Shown: positions 15,972 through 26,087, numbered from the stretch's first letter. The stretch: 64,000 nt of DNA from Desulfoscipio geothermicus (GCA_016841205.1 JAENZP010000005.1:62001-126000), one strand, 5' to 3'. Made by a program: numbers and translations. Notes: a model not told the origin generated them from the sequence alone.

Positions 15972-17798
15972 CTAAGCTTTATTGGCCTCTATACCAAATT
16001 CTTTCATAATACTCGCGAATTCCTCTGCTTCCAGAGTTTCCTTTTCCATTAACTTGTGGGCAATTTTATGCAATATTGAAATATGTCTATTAAGCATATC
16101 CTTGGCTAGCTTATAATTTCTTTCAATAGTGCCCCGTACTTCCCGGTCAATGGTCCCGGCCACCTCTTCACCATAGTTCCGGTCCCGGGCAATGTCCCGG
16201 CCTAAAAATACAGCTTCCTGCTTGTGCCCAAAGGTCATGGGACCCAAGGTATCACTCATGCCGTATTCCATCACCATTTTGCGCACCAAATCAGTGGAGC
16301 GCTCCAGGTCGTTTTGAGCACCTGTACTTATTTCTCTCAGGACCAAATCCTCGGCCACCCGACCACCCAGAAGCATGGTCACCTGGTCTAATAGCTGCGA
16401 TCTGGTCATATAATAACGGTCTTCCTTGGGCAACAACAAAGTATATCCGCCGGCCCGCCCACGGGGTATAATGGAAACCTTGTGAACCGGATCAGTATGA
16501 GGTAAAAGATAACCTACCACAGCGTGGCCGGCCTCATGATAAGAAACCAATTTTTTCTCATATTCACTGATAACTCGTGATTTTTTCTCAGGCCCTGCAA
16601 TGACCCGCTCAATAGAATCTTCCAGCTCGCTTTGGCCGATATCCTTTCTGTTACGGCGGGCTGCCAGCAGCGCAGCCTCGTTCAACAAATTTGCCAGGTC
16701 GGCACCGGTAAAACCGGGTGTACGCCGGGCCAATATATCAATATCCACGCTAGGTGCCAGAGGTTTGCCGCGGGCATGCACCAATAATATTTCTTTCCTG
16801 CCGTTGATATCCGGGATACCCACTACCACCTCGCGATCGAAGCGCCCTGGCCTTAGCAAGGCCGGATCTAATATATCAGGCCTGTTGGTGGCGGCAATTA
16901 TAATAATAGCTTCATTAGCATCAAAACCGTCCATTTCCACCAGCAGCTGATTCAGGGTCTGTTCCCTTTCATCATGACCGCCGCCGAGACCGGCACCCCG
17001 TTGGCGACCTACAGCATCAATTTCATCTATAAATACAATACAGGGAGAATTTTTTTTGGCCTGCTCAAATAAGTCCCTTACCCGTGATGCGCCAACCCCC
17101 ACAAACATTTCCACAAAGTCCGAACCACTAATACTAAAGAAAGGTGTCCCCGCTTCACCGGCCACGGCACGGGCCAATAAAGTCTTACCCGTGCCGGGAG
17201 GGCCAAACAACAATACTCCCTTGGGAATGCGGGCTCCCAGTTCATTAAATTTTTTGGGGTTTTTTAAGAATTCTACAACTTCTTCCAACTCTTCCTTAAC
17301 TTCATCCGCACCCGCCACATCAGCAAAGGTAACCTTCTTTTTATCCTCGGTATGCAATTTCGCCCGGCTTTTGCCGAAAGACATAACACGGTTGCCCCCG
17401 CCCTGGGTCTGCTGCATAAGAAAGAAAAATAATAAAACAAAAAGTAAAATAGGTAACAATGTAGTTAACAGGCCAGTCCACCAGCTAGGTTTTGGCGGTT
17501 CCTTTACATTATATTGGACACCCTTATCTTGTAGGATGCCTTCTACCTTTTCGACACCCGGTACGGTTCCCCGCACTTGAAACTGCGTACCATTAACCTG
17601 TTCACCGGTAATAAGCGTAGTATAATCATCCGGCTGGATAGTCACCTGTTTTATATTATCTTCACTCAAGGCAGCGTAAAACTCATCAAAGCGCATTTCT
17701 TTAATAACCGTTGTATTCTGGGTGTTCCATTTAATTAAAGCAATAGTAACAAGTACAATGAGTAAATATATGCTAAGGTTTTTGAGCACCTTATTCAA
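15972..17798 (-). CDS. ftsH: ATP-dependent zinc metalloprotease FtsH
   Basis: Membrane-anchored AAA+ protease. Two N-terminal membrane segments (residues 9-25 and about 105-125, [17 protein letters not shown]), Walker A GPPGTGKT, Walker [13 protein letters not shown], the second region of homology ending in RPGRFDR, and the zinc site [12 protein letters not shown]. About 608 residues is usual. The likely start is TTG at 17798 with GAGGAG upstream; a GTG three codons earlier lies in the ribosome binding site. Position after tilS matches Bacillus, but no hpt gene lies between them. Confidence 0.97.
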   Translation of the reverse strand: MNKVLKNLSIYLLIVLVTIALIKWNTQNTTVIKEMRFDEFYAALSEDNIKQVTIQPDDYTTLITGEQVNGTQFQVRGTVPGVEKVEGILQDKGVQYNVKEPPKPSWWTGLLTTLLPILLFVLLFFFLMQQTQGGGNRVMSFGKSRAKLHTEDKKKVTFADVAGADEVKEELEEVVEFLKNPKKFNELGARIPKGVLLFGPPGTGKTLLARAVAGEAGTPFFSISGSDFVEMFVGVGASRVRDLFEQAKKNSPCIVFIDEIDAVGRQRGAGLGGGHDEREQTLNQLLVEMDGFDANEAIIIIAATNRPDILDPALLRPGRFDREVVVGIPDINGRKEILLVHARGKPLAPSVDIDILARRTPGFTGADLANLLNEAALLAARRNRKDIGQSELEDSIERVIAGPEKKSRVISEYEKKLVSYHEAGHAVVGYLLPHTDPVHKVSIIPRGRAGGYTLLLPKEDRYYMTRSQLLDQVTMLLGGRVAEDLVLREISTGAQNDLERSTDLVRKMVMEYGMSDTLGPMTFGHKQEAVFLGRDIARDRNYGEEVAGTIDREVRGTIERNYKLAKDMLNRHISILHKIAHKLMEKETLEAEEFASIMKEFGIEANKA

Positions 17799-17919
17799 AT
17801 AAGCCACTCCTCTCAGTGACGGTGATATTCAGCCAATAAAGTCTATTTTAACAAAGAAAGAATTTATTTTCAATATAATCGTCATATTAACCTCTTCATA
17901 TTAGCTTGTCACAAAACTA

Positions 17920-19335
17920 TTATTCGTAATCTACTATATGTAACCGCAAACAATTTTTAGTATTATTAGTTACCTTCCATTTTTCCCCCGGGCGCATGCC
18001 CACCACCCATACGATATCATTTCCGGATACCACCAAGGGAATACAGTCCCTTATGTAGCGGGGAATCTTATGATCTATAAAAAACTTTTTTAACTTCACA
18101 GTGCCATCCAAACCCAATGGAGCAAAACGATCACCGGATAACCGGCGACGCACTATTAAAGGGGTGGCTAAAAGATCATAATCCAAAAAACCTTGCCCTG
18201 AGCCAAAATCGTATGACTCCATGGCCCCACCAACAGGTAATATTTCAGCGCCTATAGATAAACCCAGCTCTGGAACAAAAGTAATACCCGGCACCTTTAA
18301 AAGGTACTGATAAAAGGGGATATTTTTATTTTTCCGGTCCAGGGTGAACTCAAGTATATCATAATACTTTTTAAACGTTATTCCCTTTGGTAAATCAATT
18401 TGCCTATAACCACCTCCACCATTTATTATTGCCAGAACTTGTTCGACATGCTGATAATTTAAGTCTGCTTGACCGCCGCAAATCTCCGTCCAAACCCGGC
18501 GTATAACCCTGCGCAGCAACGCCTGCGGAACAGCCGACAGCCTCCCCGCATCAAGGCATATGGCATTACCGGCAGATGAAATCCTGGCGCGAGAATAAAC
18601 CTCCCCCGCCTGATGTTCCAGGTAATCGTCTTCATCCCTACAAATTTCGGCCAACCGGTTTAAAGACTCCACCAAATTGGGGTTATAGTTTTTTTCTAAA
18701 ATCGGTAGTAATTCCAATCTAACCTTGTTGCGCATATACTCGGTCTTTAAGTTACTGGAATCCAGCCTGGTAACCAGGTCATGGCGCCTGCAATAATCCT
18801 CGATATCCCGGCGTCTGACAGCCAATAACGGACGAATATAAAAGTCCTCACGCACAGGCAGCATGCCTTTAAGCCCGCTCGTACCGGTACCCCTTAACAT
18901 ATGCAAAAATACGGTTTCAGCCTGATCATCAGCATGGTGACCTAGCGCCACCCGGGATGCTCCAGTCTTTACAGCCACTTCACCTAAAAAGCTATACCGG
19001 ACTTCCCGGGCCCCCACCTGGTGAGAAATACCATGTAAATAGCTGTACGCAGATACATCCCGGGATTCCACAAAAGCGGTCAATTGAAGCCGCTGGGCTT
19101 CATCTAAAACAAACCGGGCATCAGCATCTGCCTCGGCACCACGAAACTGGTGATTTAAATGAGCCACCACCAGCTTTATACCCAGGGATTCCCGCAATCT
19201 GTAAAGGATATTCAACAAGGCCACGGAATCCGGTCCCCCGGATACACCCACCACCACTGTTTCACCTTTATTAACCATATTGTATTTTTGTATTTGTTCT
19301 GCAACCAACTTAACTAAAGGCATAATTTCACCCAC
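17920..19335 (-). CDS. tilS: tRNA(Ile)-lysidine synthetase
   Basis: Converts the wobble cytidine of tRNA-Ile(CAU) to lysidine. The PP-loop SGGPDSVALLN starts at residue 30, followed by VAHLNHQFRGAEADADA and LGHHADDQAETVFLHMLRGTG, with the C-terminal TilS domain around LIVRRRLSGDRFAPLG. 471 residues is normal. The GTG at 19335 has AGGA five bases upstream; an ATG at 19323 is the alternative. Synteny with spoIIE and ftsH supports the call. Confidence 0.96.
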   Translation of the reverse strand: MGEIMPLVKLVAEQIQKYNMVNKGETVVVGVSGGPDSVALLNILYRLRESLGIKLVVAHLNHQFRGAEADADARFVLDEAQRLQLTAFVESRDVSAYSYLHGISHQVGAREVRYSFLGEVAVKTGASRVALGHHADDQAETVFLHMLRGTGTSGLKGMLPVREDFYIRPLLAVRRRDIEDYCRRHDLVTRLDSSNLKTEYMRNKVRLELLPILEKNYNPNLVESLNRLAEICRDEDDYLEHQAGEVYSRARISSAGNAICLDAGRLSAVPQALLRRVIRRVWTEICGGQADLNYQHVEQVLAIINGGGGYRQIDLPKGITFKKYYDILEFTLDRKNKNIPFYQYLLKVPGITFVPELGLSIGAEILPVGGAMESYDFGSGQGFLDYDLLATPLIVRRRLSGDRFAPLGLDGTVKLKKFFIDHKIPRYIRDCIPLVVSGNDIVWVVGMRPGEKWKVTNNTKNCLRLHIVDYE

Positions 19336-19490
19336 ATTATTCCTGTTTTTTTAACTTCCACACCGCAAAAAAATTTCCTCCTTATATTATTTTTTTCTAA
19401 ATACAATATCCGATATTGCCAGCAGAATAAATAAAGCGCGCTATCTTATTACCCGAATGCACGCTTCATCTAATGTAATTTTTAGCTTAT

Positions 19491-21944
19491 TTATTTATCA
19501 TTAATGCTTGTAGACTCCACCCGCGCGACCAAAACGGTCATATCATCCTCTATATGCCGCCCCTCGCCGTTGCCGCTTAAAGCCAAACGCAATATCAACT
19601 CCGCCACCTCCTGAGGCGGCAAATCAACGATTTCCTTGAGCACGGAAGCAATCCATTCTTCATTTTCTGCTGTATCAGGGTAAGCGTTGCCAACTCCGTC
19701 TGTCACCATAATTAACATATCACCGTTATCCATTTCTCCGTGGTGTGAAAAAATATTTATATCATCCACAATACCTACCGGCAATGAGCTGGCCTCTATA
19801 ACCTGTACCTGGTTTTGGCGCACCAAAAAGCTGGGTGACGCACCAATTTTCACGAGTTCTATTTTCCCGCTGTACAGATCCATCACACACATATCCACCG
19901 TGGCAAAGTTATCCTCCTCAGGACAATGGTGCATCATTACCGAATTTACCATACGTATAGCCAGGTCCCGGCTATATCCCGCTTTTATCAACTGTTGCAG
20001 CAGCGATAGCGTTGTTTTACTTTCTGAAGCAGCCACCGCCCCGGAGCCCATGCCATCACTAATCAAAATAGCCAGCTGTCCATTATTTAGATGCATTACT
20101 GCACAGTTATCGCCTGATATATCATTACCTTTAGCGGTACACCTGGCTAATCCAAGGCCAAATTGATAAACCAAGTCAGGGTAAAGTCGAAAAGTGCAAA
20201 AATCTTCGTTTTGCCAGTTAACACAATCCGTACAGGAGGTAAATAGTTTTTCCTCAGTCAATTGATTCAAAAAGGGGGCCACATCATATACACATCTTCT
20301 TTTTCCGGTACAAGCCGGCATAACCACTTCCACTTCGCATCCTCGCGTACAAGGGTACAACGTTAGGTCCGCTACAGGGATACCGGATTGTTTTAGACTT
20401 TGCTTTAAATATTCCGCGCGTCGCCACCAAATATCATTCCCCGCTTCTAATTCCCGTGCTAAATTTTCAATTACCCCACGCATACCGCGTAACTGCACGG
20501 ATACCAGTTCACGGCTCTCTTGGAGCCTCTGGCCCAAGAATTGCTTGATACGCCATAATTGATAGCAACAGGTAATACCCATAACCAATTCCCGGGGCCT
20601 TGAACAACGCTGGCGCAAGTGGTTATCCAGATCCTCTACCGTCACCGACCCATTGCTTTGGGCAGCCGCAAAGCATCTTTCCATATGCAAAAGGGTAGAT
20701 TGAAATTCCCTTTCCCAACACACCTTATTTAATGCGCAGCCATTACATACCATGTTTTCAACTTCCTTAATCGAGGACTGCCACCGGTCATATTTCCCCT
20801 GGGGTTCCAGCGAACCGCTAACCTGGTCATAAGTGTAGGAAACTTCCTCAAATACCGCCCCCCAGCGTTTAAACCGATCTGTAATGCAATCTTTATCACC
20901 ATCTGCCGGCTGAGTCATAGCTACCCAGGGACCGGCCACCGGCATATTTTTTTGCACAGCCGTGAACACCATTTCAGGCAGCAGTAAAAATACCAGACCG
21001 GCCAGTGCAGTTTCCAGCATCAAGCCAGCTATATCCCGGCCACTGCCCAGGTAAACGATAAGCAGAGTGCTCCCTAATAAAAAACCGGCCACAACCCCTA
21101 TCCGCTTCATACCACGGCACAAGCCACCCAAAAAACCGGCAAAGGCAAATGCCCCTAACGCTGCCGGTGAAACAGTATATATAAGGCCCGGCACCACCCC
21201 TATAACAGACCCGATTGCGGCCCCCAAACCAGCACCTCCAACATATCCTGCAGCAAGCACCGTTAATGCAGCCAATATTCCACCCGGGCTAATCATCCCC
21301 CAATATACCTGCCCGGCGGCAGCCACTATACTAAGCAATAAAATAATAAAACAAAAAGCTTGCTCACCATTTACCTGATGGCTGTTTGTATACCGTCGTA
21401 ATCCCTCAAAGGCTGCCACATAAGACACTGCCAGCAACGCACCAAATATCGATTCAAAAAGCACTCTCACATAATCGTATGTAGTAGGCCCGGTAATCGC
21501 TACATAGCCAGCGCCTGTGACCAGCAGCACCGCAAAAACCAATCCGCCCAACCAAAAGCGAAACCCTGCCAAACGCGGTGACAGAGTTAATGAGACTGTG
21601 CCAACCGCTATTAACACAACTATACGAACAGCCAACTCCAAACCCGACACCACAGTGCATAACCCCAGCACTGCTCCCATAAGCGCCGATAGAGCATAAC
21701 TACGATAAGCAACAAAACCGGCCGCAACCAGCGCTACGCCAAAGGGCAATAGTTCACCCAACAAAAACGCCCGGCCTAATAAAAAACCAGCCGCGAGAAG
21801 AGCAAGCATCCCGGCCCCATCCCTCAGCCGCAAGACAGTAAAAATATGCGACCGGCGGTTCTTTGAACACCCGGCGTAATATTTATATTTCTTTTCATTT
21901 GACTGACTACACTGACGCGAGTATACCTCAGTTTTTTCGAACAA
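19491..21944 (-). CDS. spoIIE: Stage II sporulation protein E (PP2C phosphatase)
   Basis: Dephosphorylates SpoIIAA in the forespore to release sigma-F and takes part in polar septation. About 817 residues: an N-terminal block of roughly ten membrane segments (residues 40-320), a central region with cysteine pairs such as VCNGCALNKVCWE and SCTDCVN, and a C-terminal PP2C domain with LISDGMGSG, FATVDMCVMDLYSG and DDMTVLVAR. The start is probably a TTG near 21944 after AAAGGGGTG; upstream codons lack a site. A TATAAT lies about 40 bases upstream, between it and the ppx/gppA gene. Confidence 0.95.
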   Translation of the reverse strand: MFEKTEVYSRQCSQSNEKKYKYYAGCSKNRRSHIFTVLRLRDGAGMLALLAAGFLLGRAFLLGELLPFGVALVAAGFVAYRSYALSALMGAVLGLCTVVSGLELAVRIVVLIAVGTVSLTLSPRLAGFRFWLGGLVFAVLLVTGAGYVAITGPTTYDYVRVLFESIFGALLAVSYVAAFEGLRRYTNSHQVNGEQAFCFIILLLSIVAAAGQVYWGMISPGGILAALTVLAAGYVGGAGLGAAIGSVIGVVPGLIYTVSPAALGAFAFAGFLGGLCRGMKRIGVVAGFLLGSTLLIVYLGSGRDIAGLMLETALAGLVFLLLPEMVFTAVQKNMPVAGPWVAMTQPADGDKDCITDRFKRWGAVFEEVSYTYDQVSGSLEPQGKYDRWQSSIKEVENMVCNGCALNKVCWEREFQSTLLHMERCFAAAQSNGSVTVEDLDNHLRQRCSRPRELVMGITCCYQLWRIKQFLGQRLQESRELVSVQLRGMRGVIENLARELEAGNDIWWRRAEYLKQSLKQSGIPVADLTLYPCTRGCEVEVVMPACTGKRRCVYDVAPFLNQLTEEKLFTSCTDCVNWQNEDFCTFRLYPDLVYQFGLGLARCTAKGNDISGDNCAVMHLNNGQLAILISDGMGSGAVAASESKTTLSLLQQLIKAGYSRDLAIRMVNSVMMHHCPEEDNFATVDMCVMDLYSGKIELVKIGASPSFLVRQNQVQVIEASSLPVGIVDDINIFSHHGEMDNGDMLIMVTDGVGNAYPDTAENEEWIASVLKEIVDLPPQEVAELILRLALSGNGEGRHIEDDMTVLVARVESTSINDK

Positions 21945-22033
21945 CAAATCCACCCCTTTGCGCCATAATATTATTTCCATTATATTACAAAAGGGCGAAT
22001 GCAAAAGCATTATTTTGGTATTTAATTACATTT

Positions 22034-22927
22034 TTATTGCGACATTCCTCGCGCCCTATAGGCAACTTCCAATATTAATCCGTAAAGTATGTCCGCCTCA
22101 CTCACCAATATACTATCCTGAGCCAAGCCATGCAGAATTGTGCTCAATATGCAAGCACCAGCAGGAATAATATCAGCCCGCTGGGGCTGCAAACCAGGCA
22201 ACTGAATTCTCTCATCAATGGTTAGACTACTTAATAACAGGAACAAATTATCAATAGTGTCCCTGGTCAGACGAAAACCATGTATTTTTTCCGGGCAGTA
22301 ATCATGCATTTCCTGGGCCATGGCCGCCAGGGTGGTAACTGTTCCGCCCACCCCAATCACCTCACCCGGGTTGTCCAACTGGATTTTGCGCAAAGTGTTG
22401 CCAATAGCGTTTTTAATTTGCCCGCTTTCATAACCACCCTCGGTCATCCGTACGGCTCCGGCTTTTGTACTTACAAACCTGGTTTCCCCGGCAGACCGCC
22501 AGATAAATTCCGTGCTACCGCCTCCAATGTCAATTACCAGCGCATCCCGGACATCACCCAGCGCATTCGTCACACCCTGATAGCTCAGCCGGGCCTCCAT
22601 AGAGCCGGACAGCACCTCCAACTCCAACCCGGTAGCAGAACGTACCATAGCAGCAAAGCTTTTCCGATTATCAGCGTCCCGCACCGCACTGGTGGCCGCC
22701 AGAACGATTTTTTGCGCACCGGCCCGCTGCGCTCGCTGCACAAACTCTGCAATTACGGCCAGCGTCCTATCCATCGCGACCGGTACCAGCCGTCCACCCT
22801 GAATACCCTGCCCGAGGCGGGTAGTTTGTAAATCCGTTAATACCGGGCGCACTTTACCCTCAAGAGAAACTTGCGCCACCATTAACCTAGTGGAATTTGT
22901 GCCCACATCTACTGCCGCAATCTTCAT
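22034..22927 (-). CDS. Ppx/GppA-type exopolyphosphatase-like protein
   Basis: About 297 residues of the actin-like ATPase fold: AAVDVGTNSTRLMVA at the N-terminus, LVIDIGGGSTEFIW with the phosphate-binding glycines, and GVGGTVTTLAAMA. The length corresponds to the catalytic half, without the C-terminal HD part found in longer PPX enzymes. It would hydrolyse polyphosphate or (p)ppGpp. The ATG at 22927 follows AGGTGT. Confidence 0.9.
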   Translation of the reverse strand: MKIAAVDVGTNSTRLMVAQVSLEGKVRPVLTDLQTTRLGQGIQGGRLVPVAMDRTLAVIAEFVQRAQRAGAQKIVLAATSAVRDADNRKSFAAMVRSATGLELEVLSGSMEARLSYQGVTNALGDVRDALVIDIGGGSTEFIWRSAGETRFVSTKAGAVRMTEGGYESGQIKNAIGNTLRKIQLDNPGEVIGVGGTVTTLAAMAQEMHDYCPEKIHGFRLTRDTIDNLFLLLSSLTIDERIQLPGLQPQRADIIPAGACILSTILHGLAQDSILVSEADILYGLILEVAYRARGMSQ

Positions 22928-22982
22928 AATATACACCTACCCATAATTCTAGCTCATTTAAGTATAACTAAGAGGATAGATA

Positions 22983-23012
22983 AAAAAAGCACCTCCATTA
23001 GGAAATGCTTTT
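22983..23012 (-). terminator. Terminator of yabR
   Basis: AAAGCATTTCC and GGAGGTGCTTT pair around TAAT on the minus strand and are followed by a T run. Confidence 0.75.
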
Positions 23013-23037
23013 TACCAAAGATATATTTATATACTTC

Positions 23038-23424
23038 TTATGACCTCCGATTGCCACGACCACCGCGCTTGGCATCTGCATTTCGGCGCAAACCCTGCTG
23101 TCTTTCTTCACTATCCTTTAGATATCGGTTCAACTTTTCTTCGAATGAAACCTCAAATTTTTTACGGGGTGCCAGCCGACGTCTAGCTGTCTCTACTGTT
23201 TGTTTTATGGATAAACCTATTTTGCCCTTAGGGTCTACGGAAATAACCTTCACTTTAACCAGATCATTTATTTTCAGGAAATCGTTAATATCCTTTACAT
23301 ATTCCTCAGCTATTTCCGAAATATGGACCAAACCGACTTCCCCATCCGGCAATTCAACAAAGGCACCAAAATTTGTAATTCCAGTTACTTTCCCTTGGAC
23401 AATTTTTCCTGCTTGCACTGGCAT
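23038..23424 (-). CDS. yabR: S1 RNA-binding domain protein YabR
   Basis: 128 residues. One S1 domain fills residues 1-75 (GKIVQGKVTGITNFGAFVEL, GLVHISEIAE, KVKVISVDPKGKIGLSIKQ), followed by a basic tail ending in RGGRGNRRS. Function in Bacillus is not settled; RNA binding is expected from the domain. GGAGGA precedes the ATG. It lies between divIC and the ppx/gppA-like gene. Confidence 0.93.
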   Translation of the reverse strand: MPVQAGKIVQGKVTGITNFGAFVELPDGEVGLVHISEIAEEYVKDINDFLKINDLVKVKVISVDPKGKIGLSIKQTVETARRRLAPRKKFEVSFEEKLNRYLKDSEERQQGLRRNADAKRGGRGNRRS

Positions 23425-23512
23425 AAGTGTAAATATTTCCTCCCATTACCGAATGGCATGATTAATTATATCAAAGCCACATAGCATGTCAAGCGTTAAT
23501 TAATCCTTTAAT

Positions 23513-23857
23513 TCATTCCTCATCAGCCGGAATAGTAACTATCCTGGCCTCACCTGGCTTAATCAACCCCAACTTTTCCCTGGCTACCTGTTCGATATAA
23601 TCATCAGACTTCACTCTCTCCAATTGTTCATATAATCCAGCGTTTTTATTATGTAAATCTTTAATCTCTGTCTGCATAGCATCAAGGTCTCTCTGCATGG
23701 CATATAATTGATCAAAGCGCGAGCCTAAGGAAAAGGAAATGTATAGCATCAACAAAGCAATTATAATAACCGGTAGCTTACTACGAGACAGGTTGAAATT
23801 CCTGCGGCGTTTAGCATCCTGACTAAACTCCTCATCGGAAAAATTGCTATTAACCAT
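23513..23857 (-). CDS. divIC: Septum formation initiator DivIC/FtsB-like
   Basis: About 114 residues: a basic cytoplasmic N-terminus, one membrane segment (LPVIIIALLMLYISFSLG), a coiled coil from about residue 55 to 90, and the family end YIEQVAREKLGLIKPGEARI. It belongs to the cell-division complex with DivIB and FtsL. The ATG at 23857 follows GAGGAGGGCGG. Its place between yabQ and yabR matches Bacillus, although spoIIR and a small gene intervene here. Confidence 0.92.
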   Translation of the reverse strand: MVNSNFSDEEFSQDAKRRRNFNLSRSKLPVIIIALLMLYISFSLGSRFDQLYAMQRDLDAMQTEIKDLHNKNAGLYEQLERVKSDDYIEQVAREKLGLIKPGEARIVTIPADEE

Positions 23858-24055
23858 TATTTCCGCCCTCCTCACCAGCTCTCAAAAACCCACCGGGCTA
23901 TGACCGGAAACCATAATCTTCTACTACAAATGCATTACACACATTCTACGCCCGGCTATCAATTCCTGCCTGTTTGCAGCTTTTTTCAAAATAAACCTGA
24001 CAATGCTCCACATATTGCTTATTCTTAGCACTTTGGCGTGCCCGGCGAACATAAA

Positions 24056-24083
24056 AAAAGCCGGTATTGTTTAACCGGCTTTT
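24056..24083 (-). terminator. Terminator of the small winged-helix-like gene
   Basis: AAAAGCCGGT pairs with ACCGGCTTTT and overlaps the last codons of the gene; the minus-strand 3' side continues in T residues. Confidence 0.85.
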
Positions 24084-24355
24084 CTCTCTGATAATAAGCT
24101 TACGTATTCCTCACCTAATTTGGTAAGACTGCATATTTTACTCTTACCCTCTGTAGAAACATCCACTAGACCCAAGGCATATAACTGCATAATCACATGA
24201 TCAAGTACAGCCCTTTTAACGCGGGAAAGTAATGATAAATCTTCTTTATTCATATTTCCTTCGCTAACCAGTGCTTCCAGCACCCGATCAGCCTCTTCAG
24301 GCAGCCGATCACCTGCTTTAACCAAGTAATCTGCTAATGTTGTGGTACCAATCAT
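24071..24355 (-). CDS. Small protein, possible winged-helix fold
   Basis: 94 residues that I do not recognise by name. The pattern LVSEGNMNKEDLSLLSRVKR, then DHVIMQLYALGLVDVS, then CSLTKLGEEYVSLL looks like a helix-turn-helix with a wing, ending in a helix as in small MarR/PadR-like regulators. GGAGGAG lies upstream of the ATG. It has its own terminator and is divergent from spoIIR, so regulation of spoIIR is conceivable but unproven. Confidence 0.65.
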   Translation of the reverse strand: MIGTTTLADYLVKAGDRLPEEADRVLEALVSEGNMNKEDLSLLSRVKRAVLDHVIMQLYALGLVDVSTEGKSKICSLTKLGEEYVSLLSERKAG

Positions 24356-24413
24356 TAATTTATTCCTCCTCCTTTATCTAACTATATTGTTAACATTTTT
24401 TTCTTAATTAATA

Positions 24414-24444
24414 AGTTTTATACTATAAAAATCTGGAAACAATA
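24414..24444 (+). promoter_or_regulatory. Candidate SigF promoter of spoIIR
   Basis: GGAAACAATA at 24435-24444 fits the sigma-F -10 pattern (GGNNANAHTR) at every position, 33 bases before the spoIIR start. The -35 candidate GTTTT at the right spacing fits poorly. In Bacillus spoIIR is sigma-F dependent. Confidence 0.5.
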
Positions 24445-24476
24445 TTACTAATCAATTAACAAAAGCAGGTGATCCA

Positions 24477-25136
24477 ATGAACAAAAAAGTCGCTTGCCTC
24501 CTACTCGTTATACTTTTGGCAAGTACCGGCGGGTATTATATTTATGAACAGCAACGCACCAGACCAGTAGGCTTAATCAGGCTGCACATCATTGCCAATA
24601 GCAATACCTTCTATGACCAAAGACTTAAATACCAGGTAAAAGATCACATTGTCAGCGAGATGGCACCGGCCTTTAGCCAAGCTACCGATATAGAGGCTGC
24701 CAGGCAGGTTGCTGACGCCAATGTAGAAACCATCCGGAGCATAGCCGAGAAGGAAATAAAGCGCAAGGGGTTTGATTATCAGGTGCAAGTGGTTCGTGGT
24801 GATTATTATTTCCCAGCCAAAAAGTACACCATCCAGGGTGAAAACGGCATAAAATCTTTAACTTTACCCCCGGGGCGCTACGAAGCAGTGCGAGTAATCA
24901 TAGGTTCCGGTGAAGGTGCTAACTGGTGGTGCGTGCTTTATCCACCATTATGCTTTGTAAATTTACAGCAAGCCGCCCCACCCATGATATTGCCGACTGC
25001 GTCCGCAGCACAAGAACGAAGCATCGAAAAAATAACTGACAGTATACCGGAAAGCAGCCGAAAACCCCATATTATATATCGTTTTCGGATGTTCGAGCTA
25101 TTAAAAAAGACCCTCAATTCGAGGGTCAGGCTTTAA
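24477..25136 (+). CDS. spoIIR: Stage II sporulation protein R
   Basis: Secreted from the forespore to trigger SpoIIGA processing of pro-sigma-E. 219 residues: an N-terminal signal segment (VACLLLVILLASTGGYYIY), then the family blocks LIRLHIIANSNTFYDQRLKY, VKDHIV, LPPGRYEAVRVIIGSGEGAN and NWWCVLYPPLCFV. One of the few rightward genes in this half of the window. AGGTGATCC precedes the ATG. Its 3' end carries the terminator of the opposing yabQ operon. Confidence 0.95.
   Translation: MNKKVACLLLVILLASTGGYYIYEQQRTRPVGLIRLHIIANSNTFYDQRLKYQVKDHIVSEMAPAFSQATDIEAARQVADANVETIRSIAEKEIKRKGFDYQVQVVRGDYYFPAKKYTIQGENGIKSLTLPPGRYEAVRVIIGSGEGANWWCVLYPPLCFVNLQQAAPPMILPTASAAQERSIEKITDSIPESSRKPHIIYRFRMFELLKKTLNSRVRL
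25103..25127 (-). terminator. Terminator of the yabP-yabQ transcript, inside spoIIR
   Basis: On the minus strand GACCCTC and GAGGGTC pair around GAATT and are followed by TTTTTT. It lies within the last codons of the convergent spoIIR gene, about 95 bases beyond the yabQ stop. Confidence 0.8.
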
Positions 25137-25219
25137 CTTTACTAACCAACTGCAAAATATAAAAACAAATAAGAGGAATTTATCTTAAAAAGGCCAATGG
25201 AATAAATCCTATCTTTGCA

Positions 25220-25756
25220 TTAATTTTTCCGTTTTATTTTGTTAACAATTCTGGCACACCATTCTTTACACCGGCGATATAATAACTTTATGGGCGCAGG
25301 TACCAGGCTTTTTACTATATGAGTCGCTAGGTGGCCCATTTTACCAAACACCATACCGACCATTTTAAAGGGCCAGGTTAAAATAATATGCAGCATACGG
25401 ATGGGGAAAAACAATATGATAACCAGCCGGTTAATTAACCAAATCAGCAATTCTACTGTTTTTATTACTAAATTCCTCATCCGGCGCCGGCTAAGGCGAA
25501 AATAGCTCAGTGCACCTATACCCAATCCCAGGAGCACAAAAAAACGAACTTCACCCTGATTATAACTTAATAATAAAGCGTATACCAACATAGTAGCGCA
25601 AACCCAATATATAACATCGCCCAGCAATGTACCCATTTTTTTAAATTTAAAAAACTGACCGATACCGGCATAAACATCATATAAAAATCCGGCCAGCGCC
25701 CCGGTCAAAATGGTATATAAAAAAACCATGAACTGACTGGTTACCGGCTCCGCCAA
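25220..25756 (-). CDS. yabQ: Spore cortex biosynthesis protein YabQ
   Basis: About 178 residues. Three to four membrane helices fill the N-terminal two thirds (FMVFLYTILTGALAGFLYDV, VIYWVCATMLVYALLL, FFVLLGLGIGALSYF), followed by a basic C-terminal tail. YabQ is an outer-forespore membrane protein needed for cortex formation in Bacillus. The TTG at 25756 is seven bases after GGAGGT and is a better start than the TTG at 25771. Confidence 0.9.
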   Translation of the reverse strand: MAEPVTSQFMVFLYTILTGALAGFLYDVYAGIGQFFKFKKMGTLLGDVIYWVCATMLVYALLLSYNQGEVRFFVLLGLGIGALSYFRLSRRRMRNLVIKTVELLIWLINRLVIILFFPIRMLHIILTWPFKMVGMVFGKMGHLATHIVKSLVPAPIKLLYRRCKEWCARIVNKIKRKN

Positions 25757-25802
25757 AATAATTACCTCCAAATGCCAACCTGACAGCCTCTGCCGGGTAT
25801 TT

Positions 25803-26087
25803 TTACTTGAAAATCCTGTTTAGCATGCCCTTACCCCGGAGATTCCCGGCGCTTTTATTATCTATAAATTCCATAGTGTAAATCCGCCCTTCCACAACCA
25901 AATTACCATTTTCCAAATTCAACTGGGTAATGTGCAAACCTTCACCCCGCAGGGTAAGAAAACCCATATTGGTAACAAGGCCAATCTCTTTTTCGTTGAA
26001 ATTCCCTACATGCTCAACCCCGTCTACCAATAAGTGTTTACGATCAGTTAGAGAAATCCGGTTGCTAAAATCTTTTTTAAGTTCCAT
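25803..26087 (-). CDS. yabP: Sporulation protein YabP
   Basis: 94 residues of the YabP/YqfC family: RISLTDRKHLLVDGVEHVGN, LVTNMGFLTLRGEGLHITQL, LEVEGRI-like strand LVVEGRIYTMEF. Acts with YabQ in the mother-cell compartment. Separated from yabQ by about 45 bases, so one transcript. AGGTGAAAACA lies in front of the ATG. Confidence 0.93.
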   Translation of the reverse strand: MELKKDFSNRISLTDRKHLLVDGVEHVGNFNEKEIGLVTNMGFLTLRGEGLHITQLNLENGNLVVEGRIYTMEFIDNKSAGNLRGKGMLNRIFK

